In this document: one piece after another, positions 36,441 through 46,193 of the stretch
How positions within the stretch are numbered: the stretch's first letter is position 1
How the letters are laid out: each line of letters begins with the position of its first letter
From: Komarekiella delphini-convector SJRDD-AB1
GTDB taxonomy: Bacteria; Cyanobacteriota; Cyanobacteriia; Cyanobacteriales; Nostocaceae
Length of the DNA stretch: 64,000 nt
Direction of reading: 5' to 3'
Assembly (NCBI RefSeq): GCF_014831675.1
Contig: NZ_VJXY01000005.1
Coordinates: forward strand, 62,001 to 126,000
Made by a program: the position numbers and the translations under genes
Notes under the pieces: generated by a model
Database searches by the model: none
What the model was told of the DNA's origin: nothing
What the model saw: the letters and a program-made list of their open reading frames with translations, nothing else

Positions 36441-36875
36441 AAAAATCCTTCTATCGTTTTAACCTTTAAAAGTTATATAACCATAAAAAGTTATTAATGG
36501 ACATCAGTTAAATTATTGAAAGTAAATTGTGAGAAATAATCTGACTGCCTACCGTTTTAGAAGAGTTGAAATGCTTACCTATAATCAACTTTGTAACTGC
36601 TCAACTAAGATGTGCTTCAGTGTGAAAAGCAGAGAAATCTAAAGAAATATTAATAACTTCATAGTTATACAAATATTAATAGTTAAATAATTTTAGAGGA
36701 AAGAAAAATAGCTGAGATCTGTATTTGCAGTCGTACTTGCTGGATGGCGTAATGCAGATCCGCTCCACACCGAGAATAACAATCTTTTAACTCTGGCATT
36801 GACTATGAACTGGCAAACATCCTGAGTCGATGACCGATCAAAAACCTTGCGCTTGAACATGAAGGAAGCAACTCA
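36441..36875. promoter_or_regulatory. Divergent acsF/hemN promoter region
   Basis: 435 bases between two divergent tetrapyrrole genes. It must contain both promoters. The middle is very AT-rich; a shared activator site (ChlR-like) would be expected here by analogy with Synechocystis, but I could not point to a specific sequence. Confidence 0.4.
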
Positions 36876-38258
36876 ATGGTTTTTCTACTACCTGGTGTCA
36901 AATTTGATTTGGATATGATCAAAAAGTATGACACTCGCGCACCCAGATACACCAGTTACCCACCTGCTACAGAGTTAAACGAAACATTTACTCAAACTGA
37001 TTTTAAAGCCGCGATCGCCGCATCGAATCAACGCAAATCTCCACTTTCTTTGTATTTTCATATACCTTTTTGCCAAAGTGCTTGCTATTTCTGTGGCTGT
37101 AACACGGTAATTTCTAACAACAAGAAGATTGCTAAACCTTACGTGGAGCATTTAGTTCAAGAAATTAAGAATACCTCAGCCTTAATCGACTCACAAAGAA
37201 AAGTGCTTCAGATTCACTGGGGAGGCGGTACTCCTAATTATTTAGAACGTGATCAGGTAGAATTCTTGTGGAAAAACATCAATCGCTACTTTAATATTGA
37301 TCCACAAGCAGAGGTTTCAATTGAAATTAATCCTCGCTATATCGATAGAAACTATATTTTCTTTCTCAGACAGATTGGGTTTAACCGTATTAGTTTTGGT
37401 ATCCAAGATTTTAATCGTCAAGTTCAAGTTGCAGTGAATCGCGTCCAACCTGAAGAAATGTTATTTGATGTGATGAGTTGGATCAAAGAAGCCAAATTTG
37501 AAAGTGTGAATGTAGATCTAATTTATGGTTTACCATATCAAACCCGTGAGACATTTCGGGAAACAGTGAAAAAAACTATTGAATTAGATCCTGACCGAAT
37601 TGTTGTCTTTAACTTTGCTTACGTACCGTGGTTGAAACCGACGCAAAAAAATATTCCTCAAGAGGCTTTACCAGTACCGCAAGAAAAATTAGAAATTTTG
37701 AAAATGACCATTGAAGAACTAACGAGTAATCAATATCTATTTATTGGTATGGATCATTTTGCTAAGACTAATGATGAACTAGCGATCGCTCAACGTAATG
37801 GTACTCTTAAACGCAACTTCCAGGGGTACACTACTCATGCTGACACAGAACTTTTTGGTTTTGGTGCCACTTCAATCAGTATGCTAGAAGATGCTTATGC
37901 CCAAAATCACAAGCAATTAAAGGATTATTATCAGGCAATGGTAGCAGGTGTTTTACCAATTAGCAAAGGCATCAAGTTGACTCAGGATGATATGATCAGA
38001 CGGGATACGATCATGTGCATTATGTCTCACTTTCAGATTAATAAAGAAGATATTGAAAATAAACATCACATTAGCTTTGATGAATATTTTTCTGAGGAAA
38101 TAGAAGCATTAAAGCCACTAGAAGCAGATGGCTTAGTCAGTTTATCAACAAACTACATTCAGATCACAGACATTGGCAGATTATTAGTAAGAAATATTGC
38201 TGTGAAATTTGATAACCATACTAAAATGCAAGAAACAACTTTTTCTCGTGCAATTTGA
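36876..38258 (+). CDS. hemN: Oxygen-independent coproporphyrinogen III oxidase
   Basis: 460 residues. A radical SAM enzyme converting coproporphyrinogen III to protoporphyrinogen IX without O2. The [4Fe-4S] ligands lie in FCQSACYFCGC (CxxxCxxC), preceded by YFHIPF, and GGGTPNYL is the SAM-binding glycine motif. The N-terminus KYDTRAPRYTSYPPATEL is typical of true HemN rather than HemW. AAGGAAG lies 8 bases before the start. It pairs with the divergent acsF as a likely low-oxygen set. Confidence 0.93.
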   Translation: MVFLLPGVKFDLDMIKKYDTRAPRYTSYPPATELNETFTQTDFKAAIAASNQRKSPLSLYFHIPFCQSACYFCGCNTVISNNKKIAKPYVEHLVQEIKNTSALIDSQRKVLQIHWGGGTPNYLERDQVEFLWKNINRYFNIDPQAEVSIEINPRYIDRNYIFFLRQIGFNRISFGIQDFNRQVQVAVNRVQPEEMLFDVMSWIKEAKFESVNVDLIYGLPYQTRETFRETVKKTIELDPDRIVVFNFAYVPWLKPTQKNIPQEALPVPQEKLEILKMTIEELTSNQYLFIGMDHFAKTNDELAIAQRNGTLKRNFQGYTTHADTELFGFGATSISMLEDAYAQNHKQLKDYYQAMVAGVLPISKGIKLTQDDMIRRDTIMCIMSHFQINKEDIENKHHISFDEYFSEEIEALKPLEADGLVSLSTNYIQITDIGRLLVRNIAVKFDNHTKMQETTFSRAI

Positions 38259-38581
38259 TCCTATTTTTTTTCTAAATAATTGTTATATGTTAGTGACTCA
38301 ATGGCTTGAAAACTTGTTTTGGTCGTTAATATTATCTTGTTACAACCAAAATAATTTGTAGTGAGCAAAAATTTTTGGCAAAATTTTATTTATAAAATGT
38401 ATTTCTCAAGATGGATAACAAGATTCTCAACTTCTTTAAGAAGTTGGAAATCTCTTTTATTTAAGAAGTCGAAAATTTGAACGAACTATAACTTTTGGAT
38501 TTAGAATTTACCCCATGTGGTAGAAACTATTGTAAAGCAGGATTGGTAACTTATATACAGGGTGAGCAGTTTGAGGAAATC
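38259..38581. other. Spacer with palindrome
   Basis: CAACTTCTT and its inverse AAGAAGTTG flank one base (38428-38446), possibly ending the hemN transcript. Otherwise AT-rich with no gene seen. Confidence 0.4.
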
Positions 38582-38941
38582 ATGAACATCGTTGTTTGGG
38601 TAGCATTAGGACTTTTAGCTGGTGCGATCGCCAAAGCTGTTTACCCTGGTTATCAAGGTGGTGGAATTTTATCCACAATAATTTTGGGTATTGTTGGTGC
38701 TTTTATTGGCGGAAGTCTGTTAACACTACTGCAAACAGGAACCCTACAATTGACAGCAGGCGGTGCTGGTTTAAGTATTACTGGTATTTTAGTTTCTGTA
38801 CTCGGTGCAATTATTACTATATACCTATGGGCATTACTGGGAAAAAGTAGTAATGCCCAAATACTGATTACCAGTTGCGAACTATTAACTGAAGTGTGTT
38901 TAATTAAGTCTTTTAGTTCACTAGTCTTATTGAAAATCTAA
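38582..38941 (+). CDS. GlsB/YeaQ/YmgE-type membrane protein
   Basis: 119 residues from the ATG at 38582, which has GAGGAA 6 bases upstream; an in-frame extension further upstream is not credible. The core MNIVVWVALGLLAGAIAKAV, GGGILSTIILGIVGAFIGG and ITGILVSVLGAIITIYLW is the transglycosylase-associated/stress-response family with three membrane helices. The last about 30 residues extend past the usual end of about 85-90 and look unrelated, possibly read-through of a former stop. Confidence 0.8.
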   Translation: MNIVVWVALGLLAGAIAKAVYPGYQGGGILSTIILGIVGAFIGGSLLTLLQTGTLQLTAGGAGLSITGILVSVLGAIITIYLWALLGKSSNAQILITSCELLTEVCLIKSFSSLVLLKI

Positions 38942-39044
38942 AATCTGTAATTAGATAGACGAGACTAGAAAAATACTAAAAGATAATGATTTAGCTGATC
39001 CATTCTGTTCTGTCACATTACATTATTTTTGGAAAGGGAAGAGT

Positions 39045-39743
39045 ATGTTTTTTCACAGAAAAGAGCCTATTCATGCAGTCAAAATTGGTGAACCAAATCC
39101 TCGTTTTGCTCAACTGCTTTTAGAGCAATTTGGTGGAGCTACTGGAGAACTTAGTGCTGCTCTACAATATTGGGTACAATCCTTTCATGTCGAAAATGCT
39201 GGCATTAAGGATATGCTTCAAGATATAGCTATCGAAGAATTTGGACATCTAGAAATGGTTGGCAAACTCATCGAGGCTCATACTAAAAATACGGATCAAA
39301 CAGAGGCTTATAAAAGTACTCTTTTCGCAATAAGAGGCATAGGCCCTCACTTTCTAGATAGTCAAGGTAATGCTTGGACTGCAAATTACTTGAATGAAGG
39401 TGGAGATGTGGTGCGTGATTTGAGAGCTAATATTGCTGCTGAAGCTGGCGCTCGTCAAACTTACGAAGAATTGATCAAGCTGTCTACTGATCAAGAAACT
39501 AAAGAGGCTTTAGTTCATCTATTAACACGAGAAATTTCTCATACCCAGATGTTTATGAAAGCTCTAGATTCACTGGGTAAGTTGACAGATCCATTCTTTG
39601 GTAACGTTAAACCTGACGAAACTGTTGCTCTATACTACAATCTATCTTCCTATGGAAATGGAAATGGTAAGGATGAGCGTGGCCCTTGGAATTCTGAGCC
39701 AACATTTGAGTACATTGCTAACCCATCAGAAAGTAGCTCTTAA
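39045..39743 (+). CDS. Manganese catalase
   Basis: 232 residues. Ferritin-like four-helix fold with the dimanganese ligands in GGATGELSAALQYW (Glu), IEEFGHLEMVG (Glu, His), AEAGARQTYEEL and REISHTQMF (His). It breaks hydrogen peroxide to water and oxygen without haem. It has a GGAAAGGGAAGAG leader directly before the ATG. A clear terminator follows. Confidence 0.92.
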   Translation: MFFHRKEPIHAVKIGEPNPRFAQLLLEQFGGATGELSAALQYWVQSFHVENAGIKDMLQDIAIEEFGHLEMVGKLIEAHTKNTDQTEAYKSTLFAIRGIGPHFLDSQGNAWTANYLNEGGDVVRDLRANIAAEAGARQTYEELIKLSTDQETKEALVHLLTREISHTQMFMKALDSLGKLTDPFFGNVKPDETVALYYNLSSYGNGNGKDERGPWNSEPTFEYIANPSESSS

Positions 39744-39820
39744 TTCAATAAGTTCCAGTAAGAACGTAGATTGAAAGGTACAGATCCCTTTAGCACCTTC
39801 TTACTTAAAACTTTCAAACT

Positions 39821-39848
39821 TAAGGTGGGCATTGCCCACCTTATTTTA
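39821..39848 (+). terminator. Intrinsic terminator of the Mn-catalase gene
   Basis: TAAGGTGGGC pairs perfectly with GCCCACCTTA around an ATT loop, followed by TTTT. It lies about 80 bases after the stop. Confidence 0.75.
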
Positions 39849-40116
39849 AAATTGGTAGTCGTTAGTTTACTCTATTAAGGTTTTATTTTGTCTATCGTAT
39901 AATTATGCTTAAATTTACACTATTTGTTGTTAATCGCCAAGGGGAAATGATAATTAGTGTATTTTCAGTAATAATTTTATTGTTTGCTCACCTTTGTTTG
40001 CTAAATTATAGTTTTTCAAATTAAAGGTATTTGCAAAAGCCTACCTCGATGTTTCTGAATTCAAACATGAATTCAATAAATATCAAAATCAAAACTTAGA
40101 ATCTGGAGATTGACTT
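39849..40116. other. Spacer
   Basis: AT-rich leader of the DUF3891 gene. A 39-codon frame at about 39904-40023 encodes a hydrophobic peptide but has no other support, so it is not called. Confidence 0.35.
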
Positions 40117-40845
40117 GTGATTGTCAGTGCTACACAAAATGGTTGGGAAATCATTTATCATCGTGCTCACGCTTTGCTAGCAGCTCAACTAGCAGGACAG
40201 TGGCGACGCAAAGATGCTCCAGCACGTTTGTATGAAACGATCGCTGCTATTTCTCATCATGATGACCTAGAGAAGGAGTGGGAGGAAGATAACCTGACTG
40301 AAGCGGGTACGCCAATGGACTTCACTCTCAATTCAGATATCGATATCGAGAAGTTGTCTAATATGGCAAACAATGCACGCTACCGGGGACGATGGGTGGC
40401 TCTGATGATTTCTATGCACATGAGTCGTTTAAATGAGTCACAACGAGGTCAGTCTTCAGAAATAGACGAATTTTTAGATGAGCAACTTCAGAACCAGCAA
40501 CGTTGGCGTAAGGAACTAGATATTGAGAAGGAGGAAATAGATGCAGCTTATGCGTTTATGCAGTGGTGCGATCGCCTTTCTCTCATCCTCTGTCAGCAGG
40601 AGTTACCTGCTGATGAGCGGTTCTTAGAAATTAGCAAAGGGCCTGACGGTAAGCGCTATGACATCATGCAAAGTAGTGATCAATTGGTGACTGTCAAACC
40701 CTGGCCCTTTCAAGATGACCGATTTACAGTCAACGTCGAAGCTTGCAACCTCTCTCAGGTTAAATTTGAAAGCAACGCCGAACTGAGTAAAGCACTTCAG
40801 GAAGCCCCCATCAAGGTGCTGGAGTGGACATTTGTTAAGAGTTAG
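40117..40845 (+). CDS. DUF3891 family protein
   Basis: 242 residues with a GTG start at 40117, supported by CTGGAG about 9 bases upstream. It begins QNGWEIIYHRAHALLAAQLAGQW and contains ISHHDDLEKEWEED, two histidine/aspartate-rich segments reminiscent of an HD-like metal site, plus WVALMISMHMS and FMQWCDRLSLILCQ. These match the DUF3891 family. Function is unknown. Confidence 0.8.
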   Translation: MIVSATQNGWEIIYHRAHALLAAQLAGQWRRKDAPARLYETIAAISHHDDLEKEWEEDNLTEAGTPMDFTLNSDIDIEKLSNMANNARYRGRWVALMISMHMSRLNESQRGQSSEIDEFLDEQLQNQQRWRKELDIEKEEIDAAYAFMQWCDRLSLILCQQELPADERFLEISKGPDGKRYDIMQSSDQLVTVKPWPFQDDRFTVNVEACNLSQVKFESNAELSKALQEAPIKVLEWTFVKS

Positions 40846-40887
40846 GTACATCCAAATCAAGCTGTAGCTGACAGACTCCGCAATTGA

Positions 40888-40909
40888 AGCCCTCATTTGA
40901 GGGCTGTTT
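40888..40909 (+). terminator. Hairpin after DUF3891 gene
   Basis: AGCCCTC pairs with GAGGGCT across ATTT, followed by GTTTGTGTT. It sits 43 bases after the stop. Confidence 0.6.
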
Positions 40910-41106
40910 GTGTTGGAATTCCTCTAGAAATCCCAATAGCTTTTGATTAAGGGAGAAATTTCAGCCTTTCCCTCCCTTGCCCTTTACCCGGGCCACAAAG
41001 GAGATCAGAAGTGCTTATGAAGGAAAGTATTAGCCCAAATCTCTCTATTTTGATAAGTAGCTCTTATATTAGTTATCAATCTTCTTTTGTCAAGTTTAAT
41101 TGACTA

Positions 41107-41138
41107 TATGTAACAATCAAGCTAATATTGTTTACATA
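41107..41138. promoter_or_regulatory. Inverted repeat, possible operator
   Basis: TATGTAACAAT (41107-41117) is the near inverse of ATTGTTTACATA (41127-41138), differing by one base. It lies just upstream of the small transcription unit that would end at 41259, so it could bind a dimeric regulator. Confidence 0.4.
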
Positions 41139-41159
41139 AGTTAATAAATCTAAAATTTA

Positions 41160-41259
41160 AATTACTGCTAGACAAAAAAAGCTGATTTCAGTATCGCTAT
41201 CTCTCATAGACATTTGGACTTCTCCCATCGACCTCGACTTAACAGCCGAGGTTTTTTTT
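41160..41259 (+). ncRNA. Candidate small RNA with its own terminator
   Basis: No protein gene precedes the strong terminator at 41231-41259 for over 300 bases, and another terminator already ends the DUF3891 gene. A TAAAAT box at about 41151 could serve as a -10 element, giving an RNA of about 90-100 bases that ends in the T-run. The start is a guess. Confidence 0.45.
41231..41259 (+). terminator. Intrinsic terminator with T8
   Basis: ACCTCG (41231-41236) pairs with CGAGGT (41047 is not involved; the arm is at 41247-41252), followed by eight T residues. Orientation is plus. Confidence 0.7.
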
Positions 41260-41399
41260 GCTCAGTAGTGCTAAGACTTTTACTAAGCTTGCATCATCAC
41301 CTTTTCTGATTCCAGGCGTCAGAATACAGAAATCAAATCTTCAAATCAAGTTAATAGCCTTACGCAGATTTCGGTAAGCTTGAAATTATTACACCAATG

Positions 41400-41436
41400 T
41401 CAATTAACGTGCGCCTCCGTTGGAGACTCACGTTAA
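41400..41436. repeat. Small palindromic repeat
   Basis: TTAACGTG and CACGTTAA flank a CTCCGTTGGAG-containing loop in the spacer 40846-41574. It is of the dispersed palindrome type; no coding function. Confidence 0.5.
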
Positions 41437-41448
41437 AGTGGACTAAAA

Positions 41449-41483
41449 CCCAATAAATAAAAAAGGTAGGACTGCCTACCTTT
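41449..41483 (-). terminator. Intrinsic terminator of the site-2 protease gene
   Basis: AAAGGTAGG pairs with CCTACCTTT around ACTG (41462-41483). On the minus strand the stem is followed by TTTTTTATTTATT. It lies about 90 bases after the stop of the protease gene. Confidence 0.75.
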
Positions 41484-41574
41484 AAACCAAAAAAAGCATT
41501 TTATAACCAAACAAACCAAATATCACACACAATTTTGACGAATCTATTGCAAAAATATAACAACCGTGTGACAT

Positions 41575-42771
41575 TTAATCTGAAGTAGATTTTGCTATGA
41601 TCCCCAGCTGCAAACCTGCCGGATAACTACCTTGCTCTTTGATTTGCTTAATTTCAGCATCCGTTACCCGCAAATTTAACTTTTGTGCCAACACTCGTAC
41701 AACATCTCCCCGGTCAATTACACCAGCTACAGCACCAGCGGGAGAAAGTACAGTAATCCGAGGTAACTGCTCATTTTCTAACTTGTTAATCACCTCAGCT
41801 AAGGAAGCTGACTCTCCAACCGTGGGTATTTCTGTCAGAGGATGTACGATGCTGTGTAGGGTTTGGCTTTCCCATTGACTTCTTTGGATTAGACGTAAAT
41901 CGTTAATGGAAACCATACCCCGGTAACGTCCATCAGAAGCAGCAAAATAAATCTGGGAAGGAGCAGTTTCCAATAAGTATGAATCGGCAAAGGAACGCAA
42001 TGTTTGGTCAGCATCGACAACGCGAAAATCACGGGTCATAGCATCTGTGGCTAGCAGCTGTAGTAAAGTTTCTTGCAATGTAGTCACACGGTCATAGCTG
42101 TTGGCATTACGGATACCAAACCAACCCAACAGAGCAATCCATAAACCAATAGCCAATTCTTTAGTCAATAAATCTATGGCAAATCCCAAGGCGATCGCAC
42201 TGTAACCCAAAATTTGCCCCGCTCTGGCAGCCCAGTGTACAGCTTTATAACGATTACCTGTTGCTTGCCATAGTGCTGCTTTTAACACTTGCCCCCCATC
42301 TAAAGGTAAGCCAGGAATCATGTTAAACAGTGCTACAACCAAGTTAATTCGTGCTAAATCTCCGACCATTACACTGATGGGGCTAGTATCAGGTAAGACG
42401 CTAGCTCCGAGACGCAGCAGAAAAAACAGCACAATACTCACCAACGGCCCAGCGATCGCTACTTGAAAAGCTTTTCCTGGAGTTTTGGATTCTTCTTCTA
42501 TAGCAGCAATACCGCCAAACAGAAACAGGGTAATCGAGTTAACTTTAATGCCTTGCGATCGGGCTACCAAACTATGACCTAACTCATGTAATAACACCGA
42601 ACCAAATAGCAGCAGCGCCATCACTATTCCAGCGCTCCAAGCGATCACAGTCCCCCATTCTTGATAAGCCACCCCAAAGTTAAGGGTCGCCAGCCCCAAA
42701 ATCACAAACCACAATGGATCTAAAAATAGGGGAATTCCAAATAAAGACCCAATTTTCCAATTTGTTTGCAT
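41575..42771 (-). CDS. Site-2 protease-like M50 metalloprotease with CBS domains
   Basis: 398 residues. The membrane zinc site is HELGHSL (His62, Glu63, His66) in a hydrophobic segment; NMIPGLPLDGGQVL near residue 150 supplies the third ligand Asp. Five or so membrane helices cover residues 15-225. Residues about 235-365 hold a CBS pair (AMTRDFRVVDADQTL and LPRITVLSPAGAVAGVIDRGDVV). This is the cyanobacterial/archaeal S2P group with cytosolic CBS pair, which cuts membrane-bound regulators and may sense nucleotides. The target is unknown. Confidence 0.9.
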   Translation of the reverse strand: MQTNWKIGSLFGIPLFLDPLWFVILGLATLNFGVAYQEWGTVIAWSAGIVMALLLFGSVLLHELGHSLVARSQGIKVNSITLFLFGGIAAIEEESKTPGKAFQVAIAGPLVSIVLFFLLRLGASVLPDTSPISVMVGDLARINLVVALFNMIPGLPLDGGQVLKAALWQATGNRYKAVHWAARAGQILGYSAIALGFAIDLLTKELAIGLWIALLGWFGIRNANSYDRVTTLQETLLQLLATDAMTRDFRVVDADQTLRSFADSYLLETAPSQIYFAASDGRYRGMVSINDLRLIQRSQWESQTLHSIVHPLTEIPTVGESASLAEVINKLENEQLPRITVLSPAGAVAGVIDRGDVVRVLAQKLNLRVTDAEIKQIKEQGSYPAGLQLGIIAKSTSD

Positions 42772-43279
42772 TACATTGTCCTAAAACTAAATATCGCTAG
42801 CAGTTTTTATAGCGGCATCTTTAGTATATTTTTATACATAAATTATATGGCAATAATTTCAGCAGTACCGAAGCCAAAGATGCTCTAACTTCTAGAATAG
42901 ACAATTACTGCTAGTAATCAAAACTTAATGCTTATAGGCAATGCGAGCAATTTGAAGCAGCGAAAGATAAGGCAGCAGGGAAGAGGGCCTATCCTAGTAA
43001 TAACAATGGCATGATGGTTCTTTCTCCTGCATGAGTAAACTAGTTGAGTCTAGAGAGTGAATTTATACTATCTTTGAAGGCAAGTACAACTTTGCTGATG
43101 AAGTAGTTGAATCTTCCCACAAAGGGAAGGTTAATACTTCCCTCCTCAGTTAGAACAACTACACGAAAGCTGACTTGGCTAATACTCACGAGTTATCTTG
43201 CTGGAGAAAGAACCAGAATCATTTTTGAGAGTTTTGTATTTATTGAAACGTTATGAGTAACGTCTCTATCATCCCAAAA
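42772..43279. other. Spacer
   Basis: About 510 bases between the protease start and the psaK stop. It contains a TGAAACGTTATGAGTAACGTCTC segment distantly like the dispersed palindrome at 12595, but no gene was recognised. Confidence 0.35.
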
Positions 43280-43534
43280 CTACAGGCGACCGATGTTAGT
43301 GAGTCCTAAAACAATGCCAACACCGATAACATGACCGAAAGCCATTGCCGCGACGAATGTTGGAACACTAACGGGTAGAATTGGGAACTTAGGCCCAACT
43401 AGGGGTTTCTCAATTCTAGTACTTAGCAAAAGAACTACTAAGCAACTGATGCTGATGATAATCCCCACAGTGGGACTCCATGCTGGTGTTGGAGGAACAG
43501 TTGCAGCGGTTGCTAGTAAGATAGATGAAGTCAA
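43280..43534 (-). CDS. psaK: Photosystem I subunit PsaK
   Basis: 84 residues. A short processed N-terminus, then two membrane helices ([19 protein letters not shown] and [19 protein letters not shown]) joined by a basic loop with [11 protein letters not shown], which is the PsaK pattern. PsaK sits at the outer edge of photosystem I and takes part in coupling antenna. Cyanobacteria often have several psaK genes; which type this is cannot be told. Confidence 0.9.
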   Translation of the reverse strand: MTSSILLATAATVPPTPAWSPTVGIIISISCLVVLLLSTRIEKPLVGPKFPILPVSVPTFVAAMAFGHVIGVGIVLGLTNIGRL

Positions 43535-43660
43535 GCTTTTGTCTCCTAAATGGAAAAATAATGTAAACCTACAAAATTATAAAGTTACTCAGGAAACAAG
43601 CGAAAATAATTAGCAAAAATTCGACGTTTTTTTTTAGTTCTCAATTTATGTCAAATTTAT

Positions 43661-44293
43661 ATGCGCGTTAAGATTTGTGGCATCACTCAACCACAGCAGT
43701 CTGTAGCGATCGCCTCTCTTGGCGCAACTGCACTAGGATTTATTTGTGTGCCGACTTCACCTCGTTACGTTACTACATTGCAAATTTGTGCAGCTGTGGC
43801 ACAACTACCAGAAAATATTGACAGAATTGGTGTTTTTGCCAACGCCAGTATCCCCGAAATCAGCCAGACAGTTGTTGATTCTAGGTTGACTGGTGTGCAG
43901 TTACACGGAGATGAATCACCAGAATTTTGTTACCAGTTGCGTCAATCTCTAGCAAACGTCGAAATTATTAAAGCGCTCAGAATTAGAAGTCTTGAGCATC
44001 TAAACACAGCAGTTGATTACAGTAAATACATAGATACTTTGCTACTTGATGCTTATCATCCCCAACAACTGGGTGGTACAGGTCAAACCTTAGATTGGAC
44101 AATGTTAGAGCAATTTAGCCCCAGTTGTCCTTGGTTTTTAGCTGGGGGACTGACACCAGATAATATTGTGGAAGCCTTGAGTCAGGTTAATCCTAGCGGC
44201 ATTGATTTATCTAGTGGTGTAGAGCGTATACCTGGAGATAAAGATTTGGACAAAGTAGCAAAGTTGTTTGAGAAATTAGGGACTAGGGACTAG
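43661..44293 (+). CDS. trpF: Phosphoribosylanthranilate isomerase
   Basis: 210 residues. A TIM barrel starting MRVKICGIT, with [29 protein letters not shown] and [14 protein letters not shown], ending with the phosphate-binding GIDLSSGVE. It isomerises PRA to CdRP in tryptophan synthesis. The last four or five residues (GTRD and stop) are encoded by the first units of a GGGACTA heptamer array. Confidence 0.93.
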   Translation: MRVKICGITQPQQSVAIASLGATALGFICVPTSPRYVTTLQICAAVAQLPENIDRIGVFANASIPEISQTVVDSRLTGVQLHGDESPEFCYQLRQSLANVEIIKALRIRSLEHLNTAVDYSKYIDTLLLDAYHPQQLGGTGQTLDWTMLEQFSPSCPWFLAGGLTPDNIVEALSQVNPSGIDLSSGVERIPGDKDLDKVAKLFEKLGTRD

Positions 44294-44335
44294 GGACTGG
44301 GGACTAGGGACTAGGGACTGGGGACTAGGGACTAT
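44278..44335. repeat. Heptamer short tandem repeat (GGGACTA/GGGACTG)
   Basis: Eight 7-bp units alternate between GGGACTA and GGGACTG. The array begins inside the 3' end of trpF and supplies its stop codon. Confidence 0.88.
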
Positions 44336-44395
44336 AAATTAGAAACTAAAGATAAGGTAAATTTGTCCCAATACCCAATACCCAGTACCCATTCC

Positions 44396-45103
44396 CTAAA
44401 AGAATGCTGCTTGGTGACGAATCAAGTTAAAGAATTCTTCGCGGGTTTTGTGTTCCTCTTGGAACACACCAACCATTGCACTGGTAACAGTCCAAGAACC
44501 CGGTTTTTGAACACCTCGCATTACCATGCACATATGAGTAGCTTCCATCACAACAGCAACTCCCTGGGGTTCTAGAATCGTCTGAATTGCTTCGGCAATT
44601 TGCCGGGTTAACCTTTCCTGTACTTGCAAGCGGCGAGAATACATCTCGACGATCCGAGCCAGCTTACTTAGTCCCACGACTTTTTGGTTAGGGATATAAG
44701 CAACGTGTGCTCTGCCCATAAATGGCAGCATGTGGTGTTCGCACAAACTAAAGAAATTAATATCTCGCACTAGTACCATCTCGTTATGTCCTTCATCAAA
44801 GATGGCATCGTTAACGAGTTCTTCGAGGGATTGGTTGTAACCACTGGTTAAAAACCGCATTGCCTCGGCCACCCGCTTGGGTGTTTTGAGGAGTCCTTCG
44901 CGTTCAGGGTCTTCTCCGACGCCTAATATTAGTGTCCGTACGGCATCCGTCATTTCTTCCATTTGTTCCTCTTTTGGCGGGAACACATCCGCTTGTCGTC
45001 CGTTATGGGTATTGCGATCAGGTCTAGGATTGATAGCTTCTGCCAAATCGGGAATCAGAGGCGATTGAGAGCGATTAGAACCGTTGGAACTAGCGATAGT
45101 CAT
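44396..45103 (-). CDS. folE: GTP cyclohydrolase I
   Basis: 235 residues. The zinc and catalytic residues are in [12 protein letters not shown] and [35 protein letters not shown] is the family signature. The N-terminal about 50 residues are polar and variable. It converts GTP to 7,8-dihydroneopterin triphosphate, feeding folate and, in cyanobacteria, pterin glycosides. Confidence 0.94.
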   Translation of the reverse strand: MTIASSNGSNRSQSPLIPDLAEAINPRPDRNTHNGRQADVFPPKEEQMEEMTDAVRTLILGVGEDPEREGLLKTPKRVAEAMRFLTSGYNQSLEELVNDAIFDEGHNEMVLVRDINFFSLCEHHMLPFMGRAHVAYIPNQKVVGLSKLARIVEMYSRRLQVQERLTRQIAEAIQTILEPQGVAVVMEATHMCMVMRGVQKPGSWTVTSAMVGVFQEEHKTREEFFNLIRHQAAFF

Positions 45104-45125
45104 GGTGTAGTCTTGGTTATGGTTT

Positions 45126-45190
45126 GGTCATTAGTCATTAGTCATTTGTCATTAGTCATTTGTCATTTGCAAAAAACAAAAGACAACAGA
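45126..45190. repeat. Heptamer short tandem repeat (ATTAGTC/ATTTGTC)
   Basis: About six ATTAGTC or ATTTGTC heptamers followed by AAAAGACAACAGACAAAAGAC. It lies between folE and the SDR gene. Confidence 0.85.
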
Positions 45191-45201
45191 CAAAAGACTA
45201 A

Positions 45202-45921
45202 TTAGAGTGCGCCAGCGCTAGGCATCAGGGTCAATTCGTCAACGACTGCCTGTTGTGGTAACAGAACTGTGTAGAGAATTGATTGAGCAACACTTTCTGG
45301 GGTTAACATCTTTGAGCGGTCAAAATCGGCATTAACGGTTTCTGTGTCCCAAAGTTCAGTGTTGACTGCACCAGGACAAATAGCAGTAACACGAATGCCG
45401 TGACCCCGTTCTTCTTGCGCCAGGGTTTGAGAAAGGGCTATCAGTCCAGCTTTACTGACGTTATATGCACCCCAACCGGGGAAAGGTTGTTTTGCGGCAA
45501 TAGAGGCGACGTTGATAATTGTGCCGCCCCGATCGCGCATTGAAGGCAAAATTCCCACAATGCATTGAAATACGCTGGTGAGGTTCAAGTTAATTACTTG
45601 TTGCCAGTCTTCTAATGGGGTTTCGCTCAATGTACCTGTGTAGGCTATGCCAGCGTTATTTACCAGAATGTCTACGTTGCTATCAAGAGCGATCGCCTGA
45701 ATCTTTTCTTGGACTTCTGAGATACAAGCTAGATCCACAGCGTAAGCTTTCGCTTCCACCCCAGCTTGCTGTGCTGCTTCTGCAACTGCCTCCAACTTAT
45801 CTAAAGAACGGCTGACTAAGGCAACATCTATTCCTGCCTTTGCAAAAGCCAAAGCCGTTGCTTTCCCAATTCCACTACTTGCCCCAGTAATTAAGGCACG
45901 TCGTTTCCGCTCAACACTCAT
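45202..45921 (-). CDS. Short-chain dehydrogenase/reductase
   Basis: 239 residues from the ATG at 45921, chosen because GGGAG lies 6 bases upstream; the TTG four codons earlier overlaps that site. Classical SDR: ALITGASSGIGKATA, LVNNAGIAYTG, the catalytic serine in NVASIAA, and AYNVSKAGL with Tyr and Lys. NADP use is suggested by VSRSLDKLE. The substrate is unknown; it is near accA and the alkane genes on the same strand, so a lipid-related role is possible. Confidence 0.85.
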   Translation of the reverse strand: MSVERKRRALITGASSGIGKATALAFAKAGIDVALVSRSLDKLEAVAEAAQQAGVEAKAYAVDLACISEVQEKIQAIALDSNVDILVNNAGIAYTGTLSETPLEDWQQVINLNLTSVFQCIVGILPSMRDRGGTIINVASIAAKQPFPGWGAYNVSKAGLIALSQTLAQEERGHGIRVTAICPGAVNTELWDTETVNADFDRSKMLTPESVAQSILYTVLLPQQAVVDELTLMPSAGAL

Positions 45922-46193
45922 GGTTTCTCCCAATTTTTTGGCAGTTCCGAAAGCTTATTCCCACCTAATTATTCACATCTCTCTGTTTGGATAGATTAAA
46001 AGGAGCTAAAAATCCGTTAAATTTTTTGACACCTGCTGTACCTTAGTACCAGGGTGACTATATGCCATTTTGGTTTTTCCCAGTGAGGACAACAAATTAT
46101 CGCCTGGGAAATCATACCGTACACTCAAAGTTGATTACTTCAATACTAAACAAGCCACTCAATCAAATCGAGTAGGCTTGCCAAACATGCAAA

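Noticed and set aside
39904-40023. 39-codon hydrophobic peptide
   Set aside because: Length and composition are expected by chance in AT-rich DNA; no ribosome site or family pattern.
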